A DNA stretch of 64,000 bases from Castellaniella sp041677825 (GCF_041677825.1 NZ_JBAYPG010000001.1:1-64000); one strand, 5' to 3'; shown: positions 1 to 10,036, numbered from the stretch's first letter. The notes: generated by a model from the sequence alone, not told the origin. Made by a program: numbers and translations.

Positions 1-24
1 GGGTATCCGGAATTTCTGGTTGAT
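1..24 (+). repeat. Left terminal inverted repeat of the ISL3 element
   Basis: Starts GGGTATCCGGAATTTCTGG and ends in GGTTGAT. It pairs with 2962-2985. The first window base is the first or second base of the element, since the right end has one extra C (2986) that would pair with an unseen G. Confidence 0.85.
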
Positions 25-176
25 AAAATGCCAAAGATGTAAAGAAGAAAATCTTTCTCAGCGGATTATCTGATTGATCCTCTTCAGCCTACTCTACTGC
101 CAATTTTCTGTTTCCACCTTCGCCTGAGTCTTCATAGCGATGCTGACTAGGGAGGACAGCGAGAGCTGGGCAAGCG

Positions 177-491
177 TCAAAGCGGTTCTGGTTCATGCGC
201 AATCCGGACACCTGCACAACATTCCTCTTGTAAGAAACCGATCAAATTCTCTAGGTGCCCATACTCGGGTATACAGACAATCGTGCGGCTATGTTTCTCC
301 TGCCGGATCAGCCCTACCTTGGCCATGCGCGCAAGGTGATGTGATAGCGTCGAAGCAGGAATACCCAGCCCCTTCTGGATATCTCCGACCGAAGCCCCAT
401 CATGGCCAGCTTTGACCAGAAAGCGGAACACGGACAGTCGGTGACTATTCCCTAGCTCAGCTAAGCTGGCTGCAACCTTTTCGTGATCCAT
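177..491 (-). CDS. ArsR/SmtB-family winged-helix repressor (IS passenger)
   Basis: A 104-residue protein, typical of the ArsR family. A winged-helix DNA-binding region spans roughly residues 15-80, with the recognition stretch IPASTLSHHLARM followed by the wing (EKHSRTIVC). A C-terminal Cys-Cys pair (EECCAG, about residues 91-92) is a plausible soft-metal or metalloid sensing site, as in some C-terminal-cysteine ArsR proteins. I chose the ATG at 491; an in-frame TTG at 503 would add four residues. It is transcribed divergently from the permease at 603, with operator-like repeats between them, so it probably represses both. The ligand cannot be read from sequence. The base composition is more AT-rich than the host genes further right. 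Confidence 0.85.
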   Translation of the reverse strand: MDHEKVAASLAELGNSHRLSVFRFLVKAGHDGASVGDIQKGLGIPASTLSHHLARMAKVGLIRQEKHSRTIVCIPEYGHLENLIGFLQEECCAGVRIAHEPEPL

Positions 492-504
492 AGCACGCCC
501 CAAT

Positions 505-586
505 AATTCGATGTTTCTAGAATTATAGTTGACAGGTCGGATAAACGCAAGTAGACTGCGTACATCATTTCGATAAAACTAGAAAT
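505..586. promoter_or_regulatory. Divergent promoter with two ArsR-type operator repeats
   Basis: Two copies of TTCGATNNNNCTAGAA, each flanked to give a 5-10-5 inverted repeat, lie at 505-524 (AATTC...GAATT) and 567-586 (ATTTC...GAAAT). The first abuts the regulator start; the second lies just before the permease ribosome-binding site. Between them is a plausible rightward promoter, TTGACA (529-534), a 17-bp spacer and TAGACT (552-557). The second copy would sit on the transcription start. Both arms fit an ArsR dimer site, which predicts autoregulation and repression of the permease. Confidence 0.7.
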
Positions 587-602
587 ATAGGAGTAATATT
601 GA

Positions 603-1637
603 ATGTCACCTCAACTCCAAGACGCTCTAGGCATGTTCGCCTTTCTCGCTATCGAGCTATCGGTTTTATTCATTGGCATTAGCTTGCTGGTCGGAGTTCT
701 TCAACGTCACATCCCACCATCCAAGGTGGAAGCGTTACTGACTTCCAGTGGGAAGCGAGGCTATTTTCTTGCTGCTGGTTTAGGAGCTATAACGCCCTTC
801 TGTAGTTGCTCGACTGTCCCCATGTTGAAAGGGTTGATTCGGGCACGGGCCGGTTTTGGGCCGACGATGGTGTTTCTTTTCTCATCTCCGTTGCTGAATC
901 CTATCGTCGTCAGCCTGCTGGTTGCCACGTTTGGATGGACACTTACTGCTATCTATGTGCTCGCCGCTTTGGTGGTCGCGGTAGGTGCCGGATGGCTGCT
1001 TCACACGCTTGGCTTCGAGCGTTATGTGCGCCGGACGGCGACACAAGAGAGCAGTGGATGTAGTTCATCAGCAAGCCCGTGCAGTGCTACATCGACCGCA
1101 TCGAGTTGCGGCACCAACAGCTGCGACACCACTCCGAAGACGGCTTCTTGCGGGGCTGATAGGAAGACAACAGTCTCTACGTCTAGCGAATGCTGTGACA
1201 GTCAACCCACTGTCACGGTTAAGAAAGAAGGGAAGTACAGTGGTGTGTGGCGGGAAGCTTGGTCGGACTTTATCGATGTGTTGCCTTACCTGCTCATCGG
1301 TATTGCGATTGGCAGCGTGATCTATGGTTTCATGCCCACTGACTTATTGGCGCAGTATGCAGGCCCAGATAATCCCTTTGCCATTCCAGTTGCCGCTGTC
1401 ATCGGCGTGCCGTTGTATATTCGCGCTGAAGCCGTCATACCTCTGGCAGCGGCTCTGATGGCCAAAGGCGTGGGTGCCGGGACGGTGCTAGCGTTGATCA
1501 TCGGCAGTGCCGGAGCCAGCCTGACTGAGCTCATTCTGTTGCGCTCTTTGTTCACGCTGAAGCTTTTAGCGGCGTTTTTAGCAGTCATTTTTGCTATGGC
1601 GATGATTGCCGGTTACGCCACCTACCTGTTTTTCTGA
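603..1637 (+). CDS. DUF318/ArsP-type permease with cysteine-rich central loop
   Basis: A 344-residue membrane protein of the permease family PF03773 (DUF318, which includes ArsP). The first helical half carries the family signature TPFCSCSTVP at about residues 64-73; the second half (about 215-344) repeats the fold with further helices. The two halves are joined by a hydrophilic loop (about 146-206) holding seven cysteines in SGC, SPC, SSC, NSC, ASC and ECC contexts. Relatives export organoarsenicals or act in poorly defined metal handling; the substrate here is unknown. AGGAG lies at 589-593, nine bases before the ATG. Control by the divergent ArsR-type protein is likely. It ends 12 bases before the transposase. 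Confidence 0.8.
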   Translation: MSPQLQDALGMFAFLAIELSVLFIGISLLVGVLQRHIPPSKVEALLTSSGKRGYFLAAGLGAITPFCSCSTVPMLKGLIRARAGFGPTMVFLFSSPLLNPIVVSLLVATFGWTLTAIYVLAALVVAVGAGWLLHTLGFERYVRRTATQESSGCSSSASPCSATSTASSCGTNSCDTTPKTASCGADRKTTVSTSSECCDSQPTVTVKKEGKYSGVWREAWSDFIDVLPYLLIGIAIGSVIYGFMPTDLLAQYAGPDNPFAIPVAAVIGVPLYIRAEAVIPLAAALMAKGVGAGTVLALIIGSAGASLTELILLRSLFTLKLLAAFLAVIFAMAMIAGYATYLFF

Positions 1638-1649
1638 TCAAGGCGGGAG

Positions 1650-2927
1650 ATGATTAATTCGTTAAGCCTTCCTGGGTACCAGTTGGTGGATTCTGATGAG
1701 CAGAATGAAGACATACATTTTCGGCTTGAAGCTCCTACACCAGTAGCCTGCGAGGGGTGCGGCGTGCAGGGTGAGTTCGTGCGGTTCGGCAAGCGTGATG
1801 TTCCCTATCGTGACCTGCCCATCCACGGCAAGCGGGTCACCCTCTGGGTAGTTCGTCGCCGGTACACCTGCCGGGCCTGCAAGACCACCTTCAGGCCCCA
1901 GCTACCGGAGATGGTGGACGGCTTCCGCATGACGCTGCGGTTGCATGAGTACGTGGAGAAGGAAGCCTTCAATCACCCCTACGCCTACGTGGCTGATACC
2001 ACGGGCCTGGACGAGAAGACGGTACGCGACATTTTCAACGCCCGCGCCGAATTCCTGGGGCGCTGGCACCGCTTCGAGACGCCCCGCATTCTCGGCATTG
2101 ACGAGTTGTACCTGAACAAGCGCTACCGCTGCATCCTGACCAACATCGAGGAGAGGACCCTGCTCGACCTGCTGGCCACCCGCCGTCAGGACGTGGTGAC
2201 CAACTACCTGATGAAGATGAAAGACCGGCAGAAGGTCAAGATCGTCAGCATGGACATGTGGAATCCCTACCGAGCAGCGGTCAAGGCGGTGCTGCCACAG
2301 GCCCGCATCGTGGTCGATAAGTTCCATGTGGTGCGCATGGCCAACGATGCCCTGGAGAAGGTGCGCAAGGGCCTCAGGAAGGAGCTGATGCCCTCCCAGA
2401 GCCGAACCCTCAAGGGTGACCGGAAAATCCTGCTGAAACGCGCTCACGAAGTCTCAAACCGGGAACGCCTCATCATGGAGACCTGGACCGGCGCATTCCC
2501 ACAACTGCTGGCCGCCTACGAGCACAAGGAACGTTTCTACGGCATCTGGGACGCTACCACACGGCCCCAGGCAGAAGCCGCCCTGGACGAGTGGATAGCC
2601 ACCATCCCGAAGGGCCAGAAGGAAGTCTGGAGCGATCTGGTCAGGGCTGTAGGCAACTGGCGCGAAGAGATCATGACCTACTTCGAGACGGACATGCCCG
2701 TCACCAACGCTTACACGGAGTCCATCAACCGACTGGCCAAGGACAAGAACCGTGAAGGACGTGGTTACTCCTTCGAGGTGATGCGGGCACGAATGCTCTA
2801 CACCACGAAGCACAAGAAGAAGGCCCCGACCGCGAAGGTCTCTCCGTTCTACAAGAAAACCATCGGTTACGGACTGCCGGACTTCGCAGAGGAACTCAAC
2901 TACGGGGTCGATCTATCAACCATCTGA
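1650..2927 (+). CDS. ISL3-family transposase
   Basis: A 425-residue DDE transposase. The N-terminus has a zinc ribbon (C34-C37 and C74-C77) and a helix-turn-helix region follows at about 95-130. The catalytic triad can be proposed as D151 (GIDELYLNK), D223 (VVDKFHVVRMAN) and E357 (AYTESINRLAK), matching ISL3 spacing. The start ATG follows GGCGGGAG. The protein looks full length and has no frameshift, so the element may still be mobile. It ends with two adjacent stops (TGA, TAA) shortly before the right inverted repeat. Confidence 0.93.
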   Translation: MINSLSLPGYQLVDSDEQNEDIHFRLEAPTPVACEGCGVQGEFVRFGKRDVPYRDLPIHGKRVTLWVVRRRYTCRACKTTFRPQLPEMVDGFRMTLRLHEYVEKEAFNHPYAYVADTTGLDEKTVRDIFNARAEFLGRWHRFETPRILGIDELYLNKRYRCILTNIEERTLLDLLATRRQDVVTNYLMKMKDRQKVKIVSMDMWNPYRAAVKAVLPQARIVVDKFHVVRMANDALEKVRKGLRKELMPSQSRTLKGDRKILLKRAHEVSNRERLIMETWTGAFPQLLAAYEHKERFYGIWDATTRPQAEAALDEWIATIPKGQKEVWSDLVRAVGNWREEIMTYFETDMPVTNAYTESINRLAKDKNREGRGYSFEVMRARMLYTTKHKKKAPTAKVSPFYKKTIGYGLPDFAEELNYGVDLSTI

Positions 2928-2938
2928 TAATGGTATCA

Positions 2939-2968
2939 GGTTGGTGGGGTAAAGGTGCCCCATCAACC
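2939..2968. terminator. Hairpin at the right end of the IS element
   Basis: GGTTGGTGGGG pairs with CCCCATCAACC across an 8-nt loop (11 pairs, one G-U). It lies 11 bases past the tandem TGA-TAA stops of the transposase and overlaps the right inverted repeat. There is no T-run, so intrinsic termination is uncertain. Hairpins at IS ends are also known to shield against read-through translation or transcription. Confidence 0.45.
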
Positions 2969-2985
2969 ATTAAATCCGTATACCC
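2962..2985 (-). repeat. Right terminal inverted repeat of the ISL3 element
   Basis: Reads ATCAACC at its inner end and GTATACCC at its outer end. Its reverse complement shares GGGTAT, CGGA and TGGTTGAT with positions 1-24. It marks the boundary beyond which the phage reading frame is genuine. Confidence 0.85.
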
Positions 2986-2986
2986 C

Positions 2987-5900
2987 AAATTTTGTCGGCA
3001 TGGGCCCGGGTCCTCTTGACATCCGCCCGTTCCTGGCACAGGCTATCCATCAGATACGCGACGCGCGCGCAAGGGGGTTGAACAAGGATCGGTTCCTTGC
3101 CCAGATGGACATGTTCGGACGCGAGCCGCTGGTGGATCGGTTCATTGATCTGCTGTGGACAAATATCCGGTCATTCAGGAAACTGGGCGAATCCCTGCGC
3201 GAGATGGCCGATTTCGTTCAGGTCGAGCAATCAAGAGCCAGTACGGCCGATATGTTCGGTGGCCCCAAAGCCACAATCGAAGATGTCATCGCGCGCGGTG
3301 AAAATTTGTTGAGGAATCGATATGGCGGAGAATCAACCCAAGAGGGCCTCTTCGGTGTGGAGCGACCCGAAGGCGGCGGACATGTTGCTGAAGGTCGGGC
3401 TGGCGGCGGGCAATCGGTTGCAGAACGACGAACCACCTCTGACGATGGCCAAGTACAAGAACCTGCTTCCGGATCAGAATCCGAAAGTGACCGAGTAGAG
3501 GAATCCAGTGGCACGCAAGACCTCTTCAATCAAGGGTTCGAGCTCGAACCTGGCGTATCTCACGCTGCCGGAAGGTCTGAACGTGCGCGCGCCCGGGGGG
3601 TTCTACCTGAATCCGGATCCGGTGCAGTACGGCTCCCAAGTCTTCGTTCCCGGGCAGCCGCCATCCTCGTCGAGCCAGAAGGTAGTGCCTTTGCGGTCCG
3701 CGTCGAAGCCAAGAAAATCCTGAATCTTCGAGTTCAGGACGGCGCGCTCACATCAGCCGCGGATGTGGCGAGTGCCATGGCAAGCATCCGCAAGCAGCCC
3801 CAGGAAAACCTGTTGGTGCTGCTCACCGACGAGAGCGACAAGCCGCTCAACATCCTGCGCCACAGCATCGGCAAGAAGGACGAAACGATCGTTGATCCAA
3901 GCATTGTGATCGGCCACGCGGCACGAGTACCGAAGGCCCGCAACATGTGGCTGGTACACAATCATCCGTCTGGCCTGTCCACGCTCTCCGGTGCCGACGT
4001 CAACATGTCGAAGACGATGGCCCGCCTGCTCGATGGGTCGGGCATCAGGTATCAAGGGCTCATGGCCGTTGGGCGCGACAGGTTCTCGCATGTGGATGCG
4101 CGTGGACACATCGTACAGGAGCGGGTTCGTCCCGTGCTGCGTTCCAGGCAGATCCCGGTGGTGGAGCGCGCCTTTGTGCGACGCGGCACCCTGGGCGCCG
4201 TCATCACGCCGCAGAATGTCGTCGATATCGCCGCCAAGGTGTCCGGCGGGAAGGATGGCGTGATGCTGCTCGATACGCAGTTGCAACCGACCGCGTTTCT
4301 GCCCATGACGGCAAATGAGATGGGCAAGCTGCGCGGCACGGGCGGCCTGGAGAAACTGCTGAGCGGTGTTGAAAAGTCCAATGCGAGCATGGCAATTACC
4401 GTGGTCCATGAGACCGAGAGTGCTGCGCAGGCGCGCAACCTGAATTCAGCGCTTGAGGCATCAGGCATCCGCGTACTGGATATTGTGGCCTCCGGCAAGC
4501 CGCTTACCCAGGTTGGACAAGCGCTTCGACGAACTGGCAACACGCCCTTCGAGTCCCGACAGCCCCGGCCCAGCGCCGGGGTTTCTGCTTCTGCCGCTGG
4601 CAAAGCAGCTGCGCAGTTCATGTCCAAGTTGCCTGGCGCAGCGCGCCTGAAAGTCATCGTCGTGCGGTCGCTAAAGGACATCCCTGAAGAATCGAAACCG
4701 TCAGACATGGCCGAGGGCGTCTACTACCCGGCCGGCGACGAAGGGCGAATTTATCTGGTGGCCGACAATCTGACAACGATGTTGCGCCTGCGCCAGGTGC
4801 TTGCCCATGAAGTGGTCGGACACTTTGGTGTGGAGGCCCTGCTGGGCCATCAGTTCGATGGCGTGCTTGCCGATGTGCGGCGCCTGGCGAGGGTCCCGCG
4901 TGGGCAACATGCCACCGGCGACGAGGAGCTGGGCGATGCAAACTATGCCACCATGGAAGCGGTGGGCATGCGTTACTCGGATTACGATGCCAAGGCCCGG
5001 GCCCGTGAAGTATTGGCCCGAATGGCTGAAGAGGGGCGGTTTCGCACGTTCCTTGCCACGGTCTACGCCAAGATCAGAAAGGCCTTGCGCGCGCTTGGGT
5101 TCGATCTGAAACTCACCACTGCCGATCTGCGCCAGATGGTGATTGACGCCGGCAAGTTCTTGCGCACAGCGCCTGCTGGGCAGGCATTTGCCAGGACACG
5201 CGCAGCTGCCGCATCAATGGCAGCGAGTGAAGGGGGTACCGAACCACGTACCGTCACGCAGCAGGCGCAGCGCGAAGAGAGGCAGACGGAACGGGCCTAC
5301 GGTGGACGCCCCACCTATGACCGCGCCAGGGCCGCCGGGCGCACGAAGCTGAACTACCAGCAGTGGGTGCAAGTGAGGACGCCTGCCTTCAAGCAGTGGT
5401 TCGGCGACTGGGAGGCTGTGCGAGCGCAACAGCGGCTGGATGCAATGAAGCCCGTGACGGTGCGGGTACCGGATGAATGGCGCGGGCTGTCTCACAGCGA
5501 ACTACGTCAGAGAATGGCCGAAAGCCTTGATCGGATGGTGCGAGATCGAACTGAAATTGAACATCCAGAGATCGGTCTCATTCGGGTTGGGCGCGCAGGA
5601 GCAAAGAAATCTACAGGCTCTGCCCGCGATCCAGCCAAGTCCCTTGTAGTCGCCGATATCGGGGCACTTATTCCAAAAACAATCTACGCACGTTCCGAGC
5701 ATTCGTCTGGCGGAGACGGGCCCGATATTGCTGGCTATTCGACGCTGCTTGCGCGCGTCAGTGTTGATGAAGTACCGATGGTGGCTGCGTTCACCGTGCG
5801 GCATCAATCGGACGGGAAGTGGTACTACAACGCTGCGACGTTGCATGATGCCGACAAAAAAGCCCGGGATTCCTATGGGCGGCCTGACCACAGAAGCGGT

Positions 5901-8900
5901 TCAAGTTTCGCCCCTATCTCCGGGCTTGAGGACTTTATACGCCGCCCACTCGTCCGTGTCAACCCGACCGATGTGTCCGAAGCGGTGGATCCCGGTACCG
6001 GCGAGCCGCTGGTGGTGTATCACGGCACCTACGAAGATTTCACCACGTTCGAAACTGGCCACCCCGGAAGCGTTGGCGACTCGCCAAGCAATGCGTTCTA
6101 CTTCACGCCGGATCCAACCGTAGCAAAGATGTACGTGCCCGGCGGCGATGTGATGCAGGTCTATCTGTCGGCAGAAAATCCGCTCGATTTGCGCACGCCA
6201 GAAGGGCTTGCTGCCTTGAATTCAGCCATAGAGGACGGCGAAGTGTCTGGCCCTCTGTACGGCCTAAAACCGAGTAAGGGATTCAAGAAAGGAAACCTGT
6301 GGGATCAGATCATGGAAATGGAGCCCAAGGAACCCAATGATCTGCTGAATGGCATTGCTGATTGGGCGCGCGACAACGGGTACGGTGGGCTTGTGTTCCG
6401 TGACGTGATCGAAGGAAACGAAGCTGATTCCTACGCGGTGTTCAGCCCAGAGCAGATCAAGAGCGCCACTGGAAACAGGGGCACGTTCAGTTCCGACAGC
6501 GCGAACATCACCGAGTCCCGCCGGGATGATGCGCCGGTGGACCTGCCTGATGCGATCGTCGGCCGCGCGCTGGGAGACGCCAGCAAGCATCCCGACTATG
6601 CGGCAGCAAAGGCTGGAGACACCGAGGCAGCGGCACGTCTGGTAAACGACCTGGTGACGCCGGAAATGATCACCAAGGTGCGAGATGCGCTGGGGGATAA
6701 GAAGCCGATTGTCGTTCCGGTTTTGGCTATTGAATCGACTGGTCAAAACAAAATTCCATTAGCGGTAGCTCACCGTGTGGCTGCGGCTTTTGGTCTTGAT
6801 GTTGATTACGGCATTTTTCAATCTGTGAAAGCCGGGCGCACATCGCTCACCGGCCTGGATCGGATCTTCCAGCAGCCCGAGTTCGACGGCACAGTGCGGG
6901 CCGGCCAGCAATATTTGCTGGTGGATGACACACTGACGCAGGGCGGCACGATGGCGGCGCTCGCTTCTCACATTCGCCAGCATGGCGGCGATGTGGCAGG
7001 CGTTTTCGCGTTGACCGGGAAGCAATACAGTGCTACCTTGCGACTGTCACACGATACTTTGAAAACGTTGCGAGAACGCTATGGCGACATTGAAAACGAA
7101 TTCCGCGCAGCAACCGGGCGAGGGTTCGACTCGCTCACAGAATCGGAAGGTCGATATCTTGCCACCCATGGAGCGCCTGACGTCATCCGAGCGAGAATCC
7201 TTGCTGAAGGACATGCGCGAAGCGGGGGCGTATTACAAAAAACTCTGGGGCCAGAAGATGATCGCCTGATCGCCCAGCAAAGTGACACCAAAGCCCCGCC
7301 AAGTGCGGGGCTTTCCAGTGATGGGCCACGAGAATCACGTGCGCGTGGCAACTCGACCGCACGCACCCAAAAGATGATGCGAGACAGGGCGCTGCATGAG
7401 TCTGGCATCTTTGCTGAAAAAGAGACGATCAAAGCGCGATTCAATCGCCTGACAGAGAATGCAAGGGCCAAGGCCATCCAGGGGCTATTCGATCACTTCT
7501 ACTCGCTCAAATCGCTCGATGAGACCGCGTATATGCAAGCGCGCCTGTCGCGCGGCCATGAAGGTGCAGCCGAGTATCTGGTGCGCTTTGGGCCCGTAAT
7601 CCTTCGTCAAGGGGCCATTGATGGTGTCAGGGGCAAGGGTCTTGCAGAGATCCTGGCTGATCTGGACGGGGAGCATGATCATTTCATGGCGTGGATCGCT
7701 GGCAATCGAGCTGAGCGGTTGATGTCAGAGGGGCGTGAAAACCTGTTCGATGTAGAAACCATTGCACGATTCAAAACGTTCAATACCGGCAAGATGTCCG
7801 ATGGCCGCGACAGAGGACCCGTGTACGCACAAGCACTGAAGGAGCTGAATGTCCTGCAGAAATCCGTTCTTGATGTCGCAGAGAAGGCCGGACTCATCAA
7901 TCGCGAATCCAGGATGCTCTGGGAGCACGAGTTCTACGTGCCGTTCTATCGGGCCATGGAGAGCGACAGCACCGGAATGATGGGCCCCGGACAGATAGGC
8001 GGCCTGGTGGGCCAGTACGCTTTCAAGCGGCTGAAGGGCGGAAAAGAGAAACTGAACGACCTGGTGGGCAATACGATTGCCAATTGGTCTCACCTGATAT
8101 CGGCCAGTATGAAAAATCTGGCAGCGCAAAAGGCCATTGAGGCAGCCAGATCAATGGGGATAGCCACCCATGTGAATCATCCGACGAAAAATGGCGTGCG
8201 CATCATGTTCGATGGTCTGGATAGATACTTTGTTGTCGATGACCCGATGGTGCTCGAATCTCTGACGGCGTTGCATTGGAATGGCTTTGGCGGGCCTGCT
8301 TGGGAGGCCATGAAGAAAGCGCGTCACGCACTGACCATGGGCGTCACGCTTTCGCCAACATTCAGGATCAGGAATCTTCTGCGAGATACGCTGCAGGCCC
8401 TGGCCATTGAAAGCAACATCAGCGTAAATCCTGTGATGAATCTCGCAGTGGGCTGGGAAGCAACGAAATCCGGATCCGATACCATGCAACGGCTTTTGGC
8501 TGGAGGGGGAGCGATCAGATTTGGGTCCTTCAATGACGGCAATGCACGCAATGTCAAGCGCCTGGTGGACGAGCTTCAGATTGACAGGAATCAGGTGGTG
8601 ACATCGCCACGGCAACTGATCAGGCTGCTCAAAGCATCATTCGATTGGTATCAGGAACTGGGTGATCGTGGAGAGACTGTAAACCGGGCGGCCATTTATG
8701 AGGCGGCAAGAAAAAATGGCAAGTCTCATCTTGAGGCCAGCTACCTGGCCCGAGATCTGATGGATTTCTCCAGCGTTGGGTCCTGGGCCAGTATCCGGAT
8801 GCTTGCGCAGACCGTGTCGTTCATGAATGCCAGAATGCAGGGGATGTATCGCCTTGGTCGCAGTGCACATGAAAACTTCCCCAGATTCGCAGCGGTCACT

Positions 8901-9185
8901 GGGGTCATGGCGCTTGCTACCATCGGGCTGTACTTGGTCATGAGGGACGATAAGGACTACAAGGAATTGCCGGATTGGGCCAGGAACACATACTGGGCGT
9001 TCAAGATCCCGGGGATTGATCGGATGTTCTTTATACCAAAACCGTTCGAGGTTGGTGCGCTGGCCACCGTGCTCGAGCGTGGCGCTGAGCTTGCATTCTC
9101 CGGTGAAGACTACAGGCTTGGTGACTTCGCCCAGTCAACGCGGGGGGTCATAGAGGATCAATTGTCCATGAACCCGATACCATAA
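2987..9185 (+). pseudogene. Giant phage polyvalent protein, 5'-truncated by the IS and cut by a nonsense codon
   Basis: An open frame of about 2060 codons that begins at the IS end; an in-frame ATG at 3000 could start a shortened product. In numbering from an upstream GTG at 2955 the regions are: a RadC-like JAB/MPN domain (about 238-380) with HxHx10D at H335, H337 and D348; a zincin HEVVGH at 618-623; FKQWFGDW at about 810, then a nuclease-like LPD3 module to about 985; an ADP-ribosyltransferase fold (VVYHGT near 1023, YFTPD near 1050); a phosphoribosyltransferase (LLVDDTLTQGG, D1324-D1325); and a long LPD38-type C-terminus from about 1475. Polyvalent proteins of phages and conjugative elements are thought to be co-injected with DNA to counter host defences. 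TAA at 9183 interrupts the LPD38 region. Confidence 0.82.
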
Positions 9186-10025
9186 TTGTTCAAGCCGGCG
9201 CTGGAGGCGTCGTTCAACTATGACCTGTTCAGGGAACGAGCCATAGATTCCCCGGCACAGCAACAGCTGCCGGCAGGTGAGCGACATACAGCCTCCACCA
9301 GCGCAGGAGCAATAGCTCTTGGGCGGGCAATCGATATATCGCCACAGCGCATCGAGTTTCTGATGTCTGGATACTTCGGATGGGTAGGCATCCAGGCCCT
9401 CAACGTAGCTGATTACCTTGCCCGTCCCATGCTCGATCTGCCCCAGAATCCACGCAAGGATCTGGGGCGCATGGACAACTGGTTCATCATGGGCGATTTC
9501 GTGAAAGATCCGAACGCGAGAACCAGCAAGTACATCCAGCGCTACTATGACATGCAGCGAGAGATCAATGAGGTCTATGCGGCCTACAATAACGCACGGA
9601 AGATGGGCGACTATGACCGGGCCCGCGAATTCGCGTCATCGGATCTGGCAAAGTATCATGGCATGGCCAAGGACGCCAACCGCACGATGGCCAAGATCAC
9701 GGTCGAAATTCGCAGGCTGGAGAATGACCGCTCACTGAACATGGACGAAAAACGAGTGCGCCTGGATCGGCTGTATCTGGATAGGAACCGTTTGGCGGCG
9801 ACGTTCGAAGAGAGCGTCAGTAGACAAGTGGGCCTGCAGGACACAAAAAGCCTGCACGAGGTGGGCCTGAAAACTACTGGATATAAGACAGTATCTAATA
9901 TTTCGTCTAATACCGCAAAAAGCAAAGGGCTTCGGAATACTCCGAAACCCTTGTGTTTCCTGGCTCCCCGAACAGGGCTCGAACCTGTGACCTGCGGATT
10001 AACAGTCCGTCGCTCTACCGACTGA
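9186..10025 (+). pseudogene. C-terminal remnant of the polyvalent protein after the in-frame stop
   Basis: This frame continues the preceding one exactly; only TAA (9183-9185) separates them. FKPALEASFNYD directly after MNPIP reads as one LPD38-type sequence, and a single C-to-T change of CAA would create the stop. Phage-like, helix-rich sequence persists to about 9880. The rest of the frame runs antisense through a terminator and a tRNA gene and is not expected to be phage protein. The only near start is a TTG without a ribosome-binding site, so independent translation is unlikely. The original phage stop codon was probably lost at the integration junction. Confidence 0.7.
9917..9952 (-). 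terminator. Rho-independent terminator of tRNA-Asn
   Basis: AAGGGCTTCGGA (9925-9936) pairs with TCCGAAACCCTT (9941-9952) around a 4-base loop with one mismatch. On the minus strand a T-rich stretch (9917-9921) follows. It sits directly downstream of the tRNA. Confidence 0.8.
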
Positions 10026-10036
10026 GCTATCGGGGA
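9961..10036 (-). tRNA. tRNA-Asn (anticodon GTT)
   Basis: A 76-nt cloverleaf. The acceptor stem TCCCCGA pairs with TCGGGGA; the D arm contains AGCTCAGTCGGTAGAGC; the anticodon loop is CTGTTAA with anticodon GTT; the T arm contains GGTTCGAGCC. The 3' CCA is encoded (9961-9963). It supplies asparagine-decoding tRNA and appears to be the integration target of the phage element on its 3' side. Confidence 0.96.

Larger units (their letters stand above)
1..2986. mobile_element. ISL3-family insertion element with ArsR-permease passenger genes
   Basis: A 24-bp imperfect terminal inverted repeat bounds the element: positions 1-24 match the reverse complement of 2962-2985 at about 20 of 24 positions, sharing GGGTAT, CGGA, TT and TGGTTGAT. 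Inside are an ISL3-type transposase and a divergent regulator/permease pair that plays no known part in transposition. Some ISL3 elements (for example ISPpu12) are known to carry passenger genes; calling this pair cargo is inference from its position between the repeats. ISL3 elements usually make 8-bp target duplications. The right flank would be AAATTTTG at 2987, but the left flank is outside the window. The right side interrupts a phage open frame. Confidence 0.87.
2987..9960. mobile_element. Right end of a decayed prophage or integrative element at tRNA-Asn
   Basis: The polyvalent gene, foreign to the housekeeping genes to the right, runs up to the 3' end of a tRNA-Asn gene, a common integrase target. 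The element lies downstream of the tRNA 3' end, the usual arrangement in which the attachment core keeps the tRNA intact. No integrase, capsid or other phage gene is visible, because the rest lies left of the window or has been lost. The exact junction between 9880 and 9960 cannot be set without the second attachment copy. Confidence 0.6.

Noticed and set aside
9186..10025. Independent 279-codon gene
   Set aside because: It is in frame with the preceding phage gene, starts only at TTG without a ribosome-binding site, and ends antisense to a tRNA.
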